Positions 24,249-36,745 of a stretch of 64,000 nucleotides of DNA are shown piece by piece; within the stretch, counting starts at the first letter, position 1; every line of letters starts with the position of its first letter. Origin of the DNA: Eucalyptus grandis (lineage: Eukaryota > Streptophyta > Magnoliopsida > Myrtales > Myrtaceae); the NCBI RefSeq assembly GCF_016545825.1, contig NC_052613.1:45738112-45802111 (forward strand). Reading direction: 5' to 3'. The position numbers and the translations under genes are program-made. The notes under the pieces were generated by a model that did no database searches, was not told the DNA's origin, and saw only the letters and a list, made by a program, of their open reading frames with translations.

Positions 24249-24763
24249 GGCTGCGTTTGGTAGTCCAGATTTGAGTCTGGATAGGATAATTTGTTATCCT
24301 ATCCAATGTTTGGGAATGTCCACCGGATCGGACAAACCCGGATACATCCGGATAAAATGCCGGATAAAAATCCGGGAGGGGGTGGGATAAGCCCGGATTG
24401 GATAAGAATTTTTTTAAGGAAAGAAAGAACTTAACAAAAAGAGAAGATATCATAAGCATCTACATCAAATGGATGCCTCTGTCTCTCCTCTTCTTCCACT
24501 TCTTCTCCCATCTTCGCATCTCGCCATTTTCAATGGTGGCCACAATTCCTAGATCTAGGGCTTTTCCATGGCATTTAATTAATTGAATTTTCTATTTTTT
24601 AATTTTATAATTTAATTGAATATCATATTTATTTTTTAATCTTATCCTGAAGTGCGCCAAACACTTGATAGGATTAGATATATCCACCTTTATTATCCAG
24701 GGGATTTAATATCCTACTTTATCCTATCCTATCCCGATTATTATCCCGACGACCAAACGTAGG
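24249..24763. mobile_element. hAT-type non-autonomous element (TIR GGCTGCGTTTGGT)
   Basis: The left end GGCTGCGTTTGGTAGTCC and the reverse complement of the right end, CCCTACGTTTGGTCGTCG, match at most positions. 'ggataggat/atcctatcc' words repeat inward from both ends. No transposase is encoded. The same family occurs at 31803-32562. Flanking target duplication is not convincing. Confidence 0.7.
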
Positions 24764-26828
24764 GTATCGGTGCTTCCTAACTAAGAACTAGCGTGGGCGC
24801 TTCCATTGTACTCGACACACTTCATATATCTGATTTTTTTAATAACAACACATGAACTTAATTCTTCACAAAGGAGAAGTTATCTGGTGAATGTTCCACG
24901 TACAAAACGCACTTTAGACTGTTTACAATGATTGGTTCCACACGACCGTATAGATAGCCGTCAACTTGTTAATGTACAATACACTGCTCACCCCACAATT
25001 ATTCATATTGTAGCATAAAGTCTTCGTAGCTAATTCTGCGAAACTACCACATAATTTATGTGATGAAACAATTTGTAAAGCTAATTCTATGTCTTAAGAC
25101 AGAACACACGTTATGAGACGATGAGTATGACTTCGCACATGGGCTCTAGCTAAGACCAGCCCGCCCTTATATGAAAACCCATCAAAAGGAATTTTAGAGT
25201 CACGGGGCACACTACCTAAAAGGCACGGTTCCAAAGGCATTTGGAATCATAAAAACAGTTCCATAAAGCTAAAGCAAAACTCTGAGACCCATTCATAAGC
25301 ATCGAATATTCTCACCGCATATTTAACTTTTGAATCGTGTGGTTTACCTTTAAGGAGAAGGGAAAACGAAGAAACGGACAATAACAGAGAAAAGTCAAGA
25401 GAAAGTGGAGTAGGTGAACGGCGAACCCAATCAATCTCGCTCTCGCCTAATTCCATGCTCTCATTCGCTATTACCTCCAAGAAGGCTTGAAAAGTCCTTG
25501 AAAAATCCCTCCTTTTCACCCCTTTTTCAAAAGACGTGGTACTCTCCAATTCGCTACCAGTAAACGTCACGGACTTGTCCCAACAAAACACAAGCAAAAG
25601 GCAATTGCGCTGTGGCTCAATGAGGGCTCCACCGTTGGTTTCCTAATTCGACTTTGAAACAACAAAAGACATCACCTACCACATAGCAAAAGTAACAAAG
25701 TCACCTAATTATGCGTCCGCTACATTCATTTCAAAGCAAGTGTTGACAAGTTCAAACTTCTGACTTTACCCCACACCTTGGACCATGATCCAGAGGATAC
25801 AGCCTAATTCTCGAAAGAAAAAAGAGGGTACTATCAAAAGAATCATGTTAAAGAATGTTCCCAAGACATTTATTAAGTTACATAATTTGGAATAATCCAA
25901 CCTCCAATGCTTGATTGTGCATGAAACAAAGACAATCAGTGCAATTGAGATCATAAATTTTCCTTAACTAGTTGCTTAACAAGTGCCTCTCGCCAGCAAA
26001 ATCACCACCGAAATTTATATTCTCAAGGCGCATCTCAAATTCAACTAAATAAATAAAAGAGCAAAACAAAACAAAAGATAGAAAACTGAGAGGTACGAAA
26101 AGCCTATTTTCACTTCTCAAACATTATTCTATCTAAGCCCATGTTCAAATGACAGGATTTTTGCAGCTTTGATGCTACAATCCAAAAGAACTTTCGGCTT
26201 ATGACATCAACACCAGCTGGAACAAAACCCTGACCTCCCCCACCACGCTAGTGGTCCTCACATGGAGTCATGTGATTCATCCCATAAATGGCAGAGGGAA
26301 TTCAGCTCGGATACCATATCTAACCATCTGATACACACGTTTATTCAAGGACTAATAAGAAGATTGCAATTACAAAAGTTCAGGCTGCTCAATCAAGACT
26401 ATATTATAATCATCAAGAAGTCAATAAACCTGAAGAATTATGAGCATACATGCCTCTTCCTGGTTCAGACTCGGAACCTCATGGGATATAACATACACGG
26501 ACCAACAAATTAGTGATCCTGAGAAATTTTGAGCATACATGCTTCTTCCTGGTTCCAGCCAGAAAGATTTTTTTGCGAAGCAAAAATATTAAGATGCAAC
26601 TAAAACCTACAGAAGCAGAGTATTGTGTGGGCGAAGCTCAAAGTAAATTCAAAAGCAACCAAAGCAATTTTATTCACTGGAAAGAAGTCTTCTGATCAAC
26701 CACCATAACAAGGATTCCGAGAAATACCAAGAATGGTAAGAACAACATGACCAATTTGACCAAAATTAGAACGATAACAAGCCACTCACGACCATGAATA
26801 GGCCAATCACCTAATAAAGATGAATCTC
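24764..26828. other. Intergenic DNA without a recognised gene
   Basis: AT-rich. A 117-codon minus-strand ORF (25597-25247) has no motif I recognise. An imperfect direct repeat lies at 26428-26474 and 26517-26560 (both containing 'gagcatacatgcytcttcct'). The last part may be the 3' UTR of the following minus-strand gene. Confidence 0.4.
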
Positions 26829-27514
26829 TCAGTGGGAAGATACTTTGAGACTGAAGGACTTATTGATCCACGACTTCCAGCTTCCATTGCCCTTCCTCGC
26901 GATGCCAGCATCAGGGGACCTCCGCTCATCAGCCACCACGTCCGTCTTCGGTTTCTTGCACAGAAGGAAGTTCCGAGCTCCGGGCGACCCGATCATATCC
27001 CATGGACTCAGAGCTGAAACCAATCACAAAAATCGTAAGAATCATAAGAGTCATATACCCAATTGCAGGATTACCACAACAGTCTCAATATACCGACAAA
27101 CTGAAATTAAAAATTTTGGGCTCTACTGAATTAATCTGTAAACCAAATCTCAACACAGACTCGTACGACGTCAAATTCAACGAGGAAACAGACAACCCAT
27201 TCATATACTTTTTTCAGTTCCACGCATCATAACTCAATCAGGCATATTTTCACACCCCCAAATTTGTTCCCACGTAACGCACCATCTGATCCAGAAGTTG
27301 GGCAGTACAGCAAGAAATCGTTGAGATCCGAGCCCAGGACGGGGAGCCTCCCCTCGCGGGCGTAGGTCTTGAGGGCGGTGTCGATGACGGCGGCGACGAG
27401 CTCCTCCTCGCCCACCACGAACCGGATCGGGCCGGCGCTCCCCAGCACGTTGATGCTGATGAGGAGCCTGTTGCCCTTGGCGCTCTGATTCTTCTTCTGC
27501 TTGTAGAGCAACAT
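26829..27514 (-). CDS. Small conserved plant protein, At4g22758-like, 138 aa, two exons
   Basis: Exons (minus): 27514-27283 and 27013-26829, joined in phase (417 nt with stop). The protein starts MLLYKQKKNQSAKGNRLLIS, followed by a beta-rich domain with IRFVVGEEELVAAVIDTALK and GRLPVLGSDLNDFLLYCP (about residues 15-75). The second exon encodes LSPWDMIGSPGARNFLLCKK, then a basic tail ending GSWKSWINKSFSLKVSSH. The length and all blocks agree with the uncharacterised plant family represented by Arabidopsis At4g22758; a ubiquitin-like fold is likely (the DUF7054 type), but the function is unknown. The start is fixed by the conserved MLLYKQKKNQ. Overlapping GC-rich ORFs in the other frames are shadows. 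Confidence 0.85.
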
Positions 27515-28330
27515 CTTTCGCGACCGACCCCGAATCCAAACAGTCTCAAAGAAACCCAAAAACAAGAATTAACCAATCCCGACGAAGGAAGGAAGGAAAA
27601 GGAAGGACGGGATCAAGAGCGCGACCCGGAGAGAGAGAGAGAGAGAGAGAGGCAAAAATCGGGAAGCGATCTCGCGGGGAATCAAATGGGGGGGTCTCAA
27701 GGGTCGACGCCGAGGCAGCGGTAGTACCAGCCCTCCTTGCAAGAACCGAAGGCGAAAACGAGAGCGCTCGCCCTTGATCGGAAAAGGGTGAGCATGAAAT
27801 CGCTACCGCCGGCCGAGATTTCCACCATTCACAACGAGTTGGGGCTCCACCGATTGATCCAGAGGAGAAGAGAGAAAGAGAGAGAGAGAGAGAGAGATCT
27901 AGAGAGAGAAACGATGGGGGTTGAGGAAGGAGACGGCAGAAGGGGAGGCTTATATGAATGGAGGTGGTGGTGGGGTAAGAGTTAGGGTTTCGTCGCCTTC
28001 GTCGTGCCCCCTAAAAATCGAGATCGGGTTTGAGGGGCGGTTTTTTGCTTTTGCGCTTTGCTCTGGTTTGGTTGGGGTGGGGGCTTTTAAAATGAGGAGA
28101 GAGAAATGTGGAGACGACGGACAGGGACGATGATGAGGTTTCGCGTGGCGTTCGTTTGGGTCGGGGCGATTTTGGCTTCGGTTCGCGCCGACTAATCGTG
28201 GAGATGCCCATCACCCGGCGTTTTCCCAGGTATTTTGACCGTCGTCGCTGTCGCTGGAGGTCCGCGTTTCCCTTTCAGGACATCTCGCCACCCACGCGCT
28301 CGTTAACCTTTCTTTTCTAGAATAATTTCC
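27515..28330 (-). promoter_or_regulatory. 5' leader and promoter region of the At4g22758-like gene with (GA)n tracts
   Basis: Upstream of the start codon are (GA)n tracts at about 27631-27652 and 27868-27912 and GC-rich leader sequence to about 28310, after which the DNA becomes AT-rich. This is a typical plant leader/promoter composition. Precise sites cannot be placed. Confidence 0.4.
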
Positions 28331-28389
28331 GGTTTTAAAAATCCAAAAATAAATAAATAAATAAAAGAAGTACCCTCTCTGCCGGAAAA

Positions 28390-28625
28390 GTTAATACAGA
28401 AAAAAAAGATACCTCAAAAAATCCAAAATTAATACACCTACTGAGTCGAATTATACGTCATAATTGACATATATATCAGTTTGAGTTAAAAGTGTACTGA
28501 TTTATGGTTTTTTTTTTAGTATTAATTCAATTTAACGGTAAATTTGTTATAAATGTACAAATTCTTAGTTTTCGATAAATTTATTATAGATGTACCAATT
28601 ATGAGTTTCTCGTAGTATGAACCAA
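28390..28625. repeat. Degenerate copy of the 'TTAATACC' MITE family
   Basis: 'gttaatac..aaaaaa' and 'ataccTCAAAAAATCC' at the left, and 'gagtttctcgtagtatgaac' at the right in inverse orientation, with the family's internal 'taaatttgttataaatgtac' repeats. More decayed than 22497-22775. Confidence 0.45.
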
Positions 28626-28789
28626 AAATAAAAGCCGTCAATTTTCATTGGGTCTACACATTCATCTTTGGATTATTAACATTGGAAAGAATTGGATTAT
28701 GAAACTAGCCTTGAGGACACGTGTTTCTTGTCCGATATTGAATGTGCAAAGATTCCTTCTTCTTTTTTATTTTATTTTATTTTATTTAC

Positions 28790-28980
28790 ATTGATAACTG
28801 ACTTCACAATTATCTAAAGTTATAATGTTGTCTTAATTGAATACTTAATAGATGCCCAAGTACTTACAAACAAATTCTATTTGCCATTCCCAAAAGGGAG
28901 CGCACCCACATGTTGAAATGATTTAAAGCTTTTCTTTTTCCTCTTCTTTAATAATATTGTTAACAAGCGGCTTAATGCAC

Positions 28981-29020
<40 letters not shown>

Positions 29021-31300
29021 TAATGAATAGTTATTTATTTTCAAAATATCAAGTTGTACGTTTATATCATGGGGACAATTGATACATCGAAAATTTTACT
29101 ATATTTCCTTGTTTGAATGATTAATGCAATTATATTACAAGAGATTCAACATTGCCAAAACAACGATTTGATCTCTATCGGGTGTAATTATTTCAAATCA
29201 TGCCATGAGATGATAATTCCTCCATAATCATTTGAATCCCACTAGAATACTTATGCCTAGTCATCACATGAAAAAAAAGAAGAAAAAATCATTGCTCGAT
29301 TCCATCCGGCTGTACTTCACTCAGCAACATATATCCAGCTAGTCCTGTCTTGATCTCGAACCATGTCGTAATATCTTAACCAAACCACCGAAAAGGAGCA
29401 ATCGAGAAGGGACGTTTACCGTACTTATTGGTATGTATTGGGACGTGTATGGATTGGTAGATGATAGGGAGATGCTCTTTTTCAATTATTTTAGTGGGGG
29501 GGCGTAGGTAAGCGGTCGTTGTGGACCGAGCGGCTGCCTAATTTCGGGGACGGATGGCAAGATGCGGATGCTTGTTCCCTTCTGTCACGGCATATTCTCG
29601 TTTTGGCATGTGGCACGCGAATCTGGAAATTTCGGGGAAGAAGTCGTCGAATTGACCGGTTTCCGTTCAGCTGGCTCGGCCCACCGCCCATGATGTGTCA
29701 ACTCAAGTGGACACTTTTCAAGCATTATTGTCGTGAGATTTTAAAACTTTCCACGGCATATTAAAATTGAGATCCACGCGACGGTTTCACCGGTTTAAGA
29801 AAATTCAGATTCCATCTATTTCATAAAAAAACGAATGACTTGAAATATATTTCTCTTAGAAATAATTATTCTATGTAAAACAAACAGAATTTTGAATATA
29901 TGGATAACGCCATTTCTTTTATTTATTAATTTTCAAGTTTTGCAAAGCGTATTTATTCTTAACAAATACCTTATGATCACCCCATATTATTTTTCTCACT
30001 CTTTGGTTTTGAAGCTGACATAAATTAAGGTAATGTCAATATTTCAAAAAGAAAAAAAGAAAAAAAAGGAAGTCGATTCGATCCGTGAAAATATTAGAAG
30101 TGATCGATTTTAGGATTAGGTCGTTCCCACCCTGGGACTAGGAACCGGATTGGCCAAGGTTTATTATCAGGCTCCGAATGAGAAACTAGATTAGTTGGTG
30201 ACAATCACGTTCTCGGATTGGATCAGGATTGGCTTTTTTTTTGCACTTTTTCTATAGTGGGTCACAATAGGCAAACTCGCAATGAGACAAAGATGAATTC
30301 TCTGCCATCATTAAATTGGTAGACTCAGCCAAAAGTAAAATATCAACCATTAAGGAAGAGGTACATCGGTCATTCAAAAATTTGATACTCTAGTAGAGAT
30401 TGAACCACGATAAATTCCAAGTAAGATAAATCTAGTATCATACTGCAATTAAGGGAGATGAATCGAAGATGAAGAGTGGAGTTCAAGCCCTAGATTCCAT
30501 TTTAGGGCAGTTAGTTCTTAATCCAATCTAGTCTGTCTAGTTTTCAATTCGATTTCTTCAATAGAACCGGGAACCACCTAAAACTAGTTGGTTTGGATTG
30601 GTTCTCAAGCTGGGCTGGGATTGGTGCGTAGAAAAGATAAGGGAAAAGATGTTAAAAAACACCATGCAATTAATGCTCTACGAATAGTAGTTGGGTTCCT
30701 ATCTTTACAAGTATTTTAATAGGTCCAATACCAATGTGTGAATTAATTTAAATATTCACGTGTGAATGGTTGACATATGAAAAAATTTGGTTAGTTAAAT
30801 ATCGTCTAATATATATGTTAATCATTGTATAGTTAGCGTGTACAAATTTTGTTATATCGATGGGAAGCCTAATAATTATACTTGTTTCAGAAGATTAAAA
30901 AGTAATTCTACAAATTTCAAACACAACTTCAAAAAGGTGTGATCCACGTGAGCAAGAGATCCTGCATTAGGTAATGCGTAATATGCTCATTTCTGAAAAT
31001 CAAAATAAGCATTTCTCAAGAGTTTTGACATGATTTGAAAATCAATGTAATCCACATGAGCAAGAGATCCCGTACAGTAATATGCCGGTTCTAGAAATTA
31101 GCAAAAATGGCATATGCACAGTAATTACAAATAAAAAAAGGGTTTTAATAAAGGAGTAAAGCTAACATGTGAAATTTGAATTGCTTTAGGAAATTGATTT
31201 AAACTCTTACAGGATAAGGGAAATTAATTTAGATTGAAATATATGAGAGATTTTTAGGATGACAAAAATATACAAAATTTCCCGCGGATTCCTTCTAGTC
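28790..31300 (+). repeat. Duplicated receptor-kinase flank, copy 1
   Basis: This stretch is colinear with 34845-36745 plus 42827-43790. Matching anchors: 'tgtcttaattgaatacttaatagatgccc' (28830) with 34850, 'ctgtacttcactcagcaacat' (29310) with 35285, 'tggaccgagcggctgcctaatttcgggg' (29521) with 35920, and 'aataggcaaactcgcaat' (30266) with 42827. Copy 1 lacks the two insertions found in copy 2 and therefore serves as the empty-site reference. An (AT)n run lies at 28983-29014. No gene is seen. Confidence 0.8.
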
Positions 31301-31309
31301 AGCCTCTCT

Positions 31310-31802
31310 TTTTTTTTCTCATTTTGTTTGAGGCGGGCCATGCCTTTCTTGGTGGTAGCAAGGTGACTACTTACTTAGAGAAAAGCAATAAGATATGGTT
31401 TCTATTTGTTTTTTTTTGTTTTGTTTTTTTGTTTTGTTTTTTTTTTATCTTGTGGCTAGCATGGGCTTTTCATGGAACTTCTTAGCAGAGTTTTGATGCC
31501 ACAGGACAACTGAGCTGTCTCATGCATCCCTCCAAAGAGAAAAGATGGAAAAGATGCCTTTTGAACAAGGTTGACAAGCTTGGGCATGCTTTTTTAAATG
31601 CACAGTCATGTCTACTTGAGGACCTCTAGGTGCGAAAAGTCACAGGACAGTAAGAAGCGTTCATATGGCAGATTTGCGAGATCTCAACTGAAGTCACATT
31701 ATTCAAAGAGGGAAATGTGAATGCTGTATTCATCATCAGACAAACATGCCCCACAATTTCAAGGTACTTATTTCAGCACCTGAGTTCATCTATTAAGCAC
31801 TA
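31310..31802 (+). repeat. Triplicated 3'-flank segment of the kinase cluster, copy A
   Basis: From 'catgggcttttcatggaactt' (31459) to 'tctattaagcac' (31800) this matches 43855-44205 and 51047-51400. The homology resumes at 32563 after the hAT-like insertion and runs to about 32812 (the 'ccgaaggtttccaac' block). Small conserved-looking ORFs in this segment recur in all copies but show no recognisable domain. Confidence 0.7.
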
Positions 31803-32562
31803 GCGCTACGTTTGGTCGTCCGGATTTCTAATCGGGATAGGATTGGATAGGATATGATACAAAATCCTGGGATTTTTTTAAATCCCGTCCAGTATTTGGT
31901 GAATCACAGTATTAAAGTCGGATATGTTCACATCATATACATTTTTATTTTTTTATATAAAAAGTATATCATTATAAATGAACCTAAATGTTCATAAATG
32001 AAGATGGTGAAAATATCTCGTTACACTATTTCTTAATTTATTTATTATTTATTATTTATTTTATTTTTCCTCTTTTTTTTTTTTTTTATATTATTTCCAT
32101 TATTATTTCTTTTTCCCTTTCATCATTCTTTTAATAAAAATTTATCAAATAGTAAACTGTACTAACATATTTAAAATACAAAAATACCTAAAATATATAA
32201 TAAATATAAATATTTAATTTATAGATTGAATGTTTATTATAAAATAGAATTAAAATAAGATTAATTAAAAATAATTTTTTATTTTTTATTTTTATTTTCT
32301 TAAATTAGAATTCAAATATTATTTATATTGAAATATAATTTCAATTTTGTTAATTTAATAAATTTGTTATTCAAGAAAAATAACTTTCCTATTATTGACG
32401 TTAGAAATCCTATCCACCTTTATCCCACCTCCCCATGGGATAATTTTATCCTGTCTATATCCCCCTTATATCCGACTTTATCCTATCCCGAGTGAGCACC
32501 AAACGTAGGATATGATAAATTATATCCTATCCCGAATTTTATCCCGACTGCCAAACGCAGCC
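31803..32562. mobile_element. hAT-like non-autonomous element, 760 bp, inserted in copy A flank
   Basis: The left end GCGCTACGTTTGGTCGTCC and the reverse complement of the right end, GGCTGCGTTTGGCAGTCG, form the family TIR also seen at 24249. The interior is very AT-rich and non-coding. Near 32490-32520 a second right-end-like motif ('caccaaacgtagg') suggests a nested or duplicated terminus. The paralogous sites at 44205 and 51400 run from 'tattaagcac' straight into the sequence that follows 32562 here, so the insertion is specific to copy A. Confidence 0.75.
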
Positions 32563-32854
32563 TAATGGTTTCCACCATTTAGGGCGGATCCAGAAGAGTG
32601 CCAACCGAAGGTTTCCAACAACCGTGGCAATCAATATGTGGGTCATTTTCGGTGAACATATCTTGTAAGACACCATGCCACCGCAACTATAGTACACGAC
32701 ATTGGCACTGGACGTGCATGTATCATTCCAGAGCAAGGAAATGTATGATTGAAGTACGAAGAAACTAGGAATTCTAGTCGTAACGGGAGATACTTCATGG
32801 TTCAAATTACACGTTCTTCAGTACTTCATAATCTATTAAGTAATCTATATAGTA

Positions 32855-34855
32855 ATCAACTTGAGTTTCCTTAGGGAATCGATTCTTAGGAACAATTATT
32901 TTGGTGGTGAAATCCCTAATCAAGTAGACTAGTTACGCAAGCTACGTAGCTTGCTAGTTGATAATGATTCTTCGGTGGGTGAAATCCCGAAGAATCTGTC
33001 GAGTTGCACTGGCCTTATTTTCGTTGGATTGGGGCAACCAACTTAGTGGACGAAATCCCATCGAGCTTGGTTTGCTGTCGAAGCTTCGGCTCCTCCAGGT
33101 ATAGTGTAAACAATCTAATGGGAAATATTCCTGCATCCTTAGGGAACTTGTCTTCGTTAGAACAACTTTATCTTCCTCTAAACAACTTAGGTGGAAGTAC
33201 TCCCGAAGCTCTAGGAAATTTGATCAGAATAACTGAATAAGAGAGATTGCTTCAGGAGCAAACGTGTTGTCCAGTTCAATTCCTCGTACGATCATGAATT
33301 GCTCGTCCCTGGCGGAGTTGGACGTGACGCAAAATTGACTGCAAGGAAGTCTACCAGCAGACATAGGCTTCACACTTCCCAACCTTAAAATTTTCACCAT
33401 AACCTGTTCTCTGGACCGATTGCTCCCTCGATATCTAATGCCACAAATCTAGTAGACCTCGAAACTGTGATGAACAATTTTTTAGGGGGTGTGCCTTCTT
33501 TGGAAAATCTGCACAAGCTTCCGTGGCTTTTATTTTCCTCCAATCATCTTGGAAGTGGAGAACGTTGCGACTTAAGCTTCCTTTGCTCTTTGGGAAAAGC
33601 CACTGGGTTGAAGATGTTGAGCATAGCCAACAAAAGTTTCGGTGGGACTATGCCCGGTTGCCTCAGTAACTTTTCTAGGACTCTTACTGAGGCGGATCTT
33701 AATGGGAATAACTTTGAGGGAAGTGTCCCTCTAAATTCATCCAAGTGCCAAATCTTAATAGAGCTTGACCTTTCTGATAACAATCTAAGCAATACAATAT
33801 CTCAAGAGGTTATAGGTCTCTCATCATTGTCGGTTCTTCTGAACTTGTCTTGGAACCACTTGACCGGAGTCCTTCCATTTCAAGAGGGGAATTAGAAACT
33901 TTTGGCTTACTTGAATGTCTCAAGTAATATGTTATGTGACGAAATTCCAATTAGCCCAGGCAATTGTGAAGGTTTTGAAAATGCAGGATTACTTCTTTAT
34001 GGTTCCATTGCCCAATCTATTAGTTCATTAAAAGGCATTGAAGAACTAGATCTTTCACATAACAATTTATCGGTTGAACTTTCTAAATTCTTGAAGGCAT
34101 TTGACTTCCTGAGAATTTTGGATTTATCTTGTAATGATTATGAAGGGATGGTACCGATCGAAGGAATGTTTAAGAACACGAGCGCCACTTTTGTGATCGG
34201 AAATGACAAGCTTTGTGGAGGAATGCCTGAATTTCAGCTCCCTAAATGTTCTCTCTGTGCTTTCCAAACAATTCCATAAATTGAAACTCATCATCTTTAT
34301 TTTTCTTGGGATTCTTGTCATAGCTCTTGTTCTAGCTTCTCTGTTTCTTTATCAGCTGAAAAGGAAGAGGAAGGAATCAGTCTCCACTTCAGGTTTGAAT
34401 GTGTCTTGTGTAACAATTGTGCAAGTGACGGACAATTTCTCTTCAGAAAACTTGATTGGTGTAGGTAGTTTTGGATCCGTTTATAAGGGGATACTTCATG
34501 AGAATGGAAATAGAAATCTAGTTGCCATAAAGGTGCTGAATTTACTGCACCATGGCGCTTTGAAGAGCTTCATAGACGAGTGTGAGGTTATAGAAACATT
34601 AGACATCGCGCTGTTTTAGAGGTACTAGCGGTATGCTCAAGTGTTGATTATTAAGGTAATGATTTCAAGACTTTAGTTTATGAATATATGGTCAATGAAA
34701 GCCTTGAAGAATGGTTGCACCAGATCCTAGGCAAGATGGGGATATGGCTACACAAAAAAAATTGAATTTCATTTAGAGGATAAATGTTGCTATTGATGTT
34801 CCTTTTGCGTCACATTATCTTCAACACCAATGCCAAAGACCCCATGGCTCATTGT
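32855..34855 (+). pseudogene. LRR receptor kinase pseudogene, copy A (truncated at both ends)
   Basis: Subfamily XII (XA21/EFR type) LRR-RLK remnant on the opposite strand to copies B and C. It begins inside the first LRRs (equivalent of NLSFLREL) and so lacks signal peptide and LRRNT. LRR repeats, e.g. NNLMGNIPASLGNLSSLEQL at 33110 and ELDLSHNNLS at 34045, run through the transmembrane segment (IIFIFLGILVIALVLASLFL) to the glycine loop (GVGSFGSVYKG) and VAIK. Multiple frameshifts and stops interrupt it, including TAG at 32927 and TAA at 34652-34654. Homology stops abruptly at about 34852 within the catalytic-loop region (just after the equivalent of QCQRP), where unrelated flank DNA begins. 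Kinase subdomains VII-XI are absent. Confidence 0.85.
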
Positions 34856-36745
34856 CTTAATTGATTACTTAATTGATGCCCTCGTGCTTGCTGACAAAAT
34901 CTATTTGCCATTCCAAAAAGGGGAGCGCGCGTCATATGTCGAAATGATTTCAATCTTCCCCTCACAAGTGGCTTTAATACAATTAATATACATATACATA
35001 TATATATTTATAATGATGAAACTTTCTATTTTCCCAAGTATATATATGATCAGAATAATCAATGCATTGAAAATTGTACTGTCTTCCTCACTTGAATGCT
35101 TAACACAATTACAAAAATAAGAGATTTGACATAGCTAAAGTAATATTGATTTCTATTAGATGTAATTATTTCGGATCATATCACAAGACGGTAATTCTTC
35201 CTTAATCATTTGGTTTCATCGGATGTGAGCGGCATACTTCTACCAAATCATTGCATGAAAAAGGAAAATCATTATTCAATTTATTCAACTGTAATTCACT
35301 CAACAACATGAGAAAAATGATATTGCAAGTATCATAATTTTTTCTTTTAATCACTTGAGTGTCATAATTTATGTACGTTGTTCATTTAAGTGTCCTAACT
35401 TCTTTTTCCCGACCATTTAAGTATTATATACCTTTTCAATTTATCACATGAGTGATGTTCACAATAAATATTATGTCACATCAGATTTCTGGCATGTGGA
35501 TGAATGTTTTTAAAAAGTTAAGCATTCAAGTAATCGATTAAAAATTATGGTACTTAAATGAACATTTTTTAGAAATTATAACACTTAAGTAGTCGACAAA
35601 AAAGTGATGGTCCTCGAGTAAGCATCAAACAAAAGTTACAACATTTGCGGTGCCCTTATCCTACCAACATGTATCCAGCTCATTCCGTCTTGATTTTGAA
35701 CCATGCAGTGATTTCTTACCTAACTCCACCAAGAGCGATTATTATTCATGTCTTTATTCAACCGAATATTCTTTGACTGAGAAACTAAACTACAGGAGCA
35801 AAGGGCCATCAAAAATGACATTTTCCATACTTATTCTATGAACAGAACGGGCATGTGACATTAACGGTATGGAAATTCTCTTCATCGTTTCTTTAATGGG
35901 TGTGGGTAAGCTGTCATTGCGGACCGACCCGCTGTCTAATTTCGGGGTAGATGACTGGGTGCGCATGATTGTTCCTTCTGAATGGCATACTCTCGTTCTC
36001 TCACGAGCCCCGCGGATTTAGAAAATCGGAGGAAACTCCTCGAATTGACCTGTCTTCGTTTGGCTGTCGCGCGCCACCCATGTGTTGATTAAGCAAAATT
36101 TTCAGGGGGATTGAATGTCAACGAATTTGGACATTTTTCGGCATTATTGTCACAGATTCAAAACTTTCTATGATTCATTTAAATTGAGACACACGTGATA
36201 CTACGATTCCACATATTTCATAAAATAATTAAATTATATTTATTTCGCATAAGATGAATGATTCCATCCATCCATAAAAAATTTAAATTATGTTTGCTTC
36301 GCATAAGACGAATGAACACAAAATATTCTTTTCATTCATGAAAATGTTTATGCATAAATTGTTGTCAGTAATGAAAATATTTTTATTAATTAATTATTTC
36401 AAGTAATATAATGGATCATTTAGGAAATTATTTTTCAAAACAATCATTTTTCATAAAACAAATGGAGTCTTAAACATGTGAGAAGCATTCTTTTTTATAT
36501 TTTTAAGTTTTGAAAATCATACCTATTCTTAACAAATACCTTATGGACGACTGCAATTATTTTTCCTTTTCTTTAGTTTTGATGCTAACGTAAATTAAAG
36601 TAGTGTCAATATTTCAAAAGAAAAAAAATGTCAATTCAATCCGTGAAAAGATTAGAGGTGATCGGTTTCAGGTAGGTTCCTCCTTAAAAAACATACCTTG
36701 TGGAGTGGCTCTGGTTTTTTCTTTTGTTTCTACTTTTACATATTG
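34845..36745 (+). repeat. Duplicated receptor-kinase flank, copy 2 (first part)
   Basis: Colinear with 28830-30245 (see that entry). It is interrupted by the 354-bp TIR element at 35311 and then by the LTR element at 36752; the homology resumes at 42821 and continues to about 43800. A (TA)n-rich patch occurs at about 34985-35010. No gene is seen. Confidence 0.75.
35311..35664. mobile_element. 354-bp TIR element with 7-bp target duplication (CAACATG)
   Basis: CAACATG stands at 35304-35310 and 35665-35671. The paralogous flank at 29320 has the sequence once and uninterrupted ('cagcaacatatatccag'). The ends 'tgatattgcaagtatcataa' and, inverted, 'gcaccgcaaatgttgtaact' are imperfect TIRs. The interior has alternating 'cacttgagtgtcataa' and 'cacttaagtagtcgac' words and no ORF. 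Confidence 0.8.

Noticed and set aside
25247..25597. 116-codon minus-strand ORF
   Set aside because: No recognisable motif, homologous context or splice structure; length is within chance for AT-moderate DNA.
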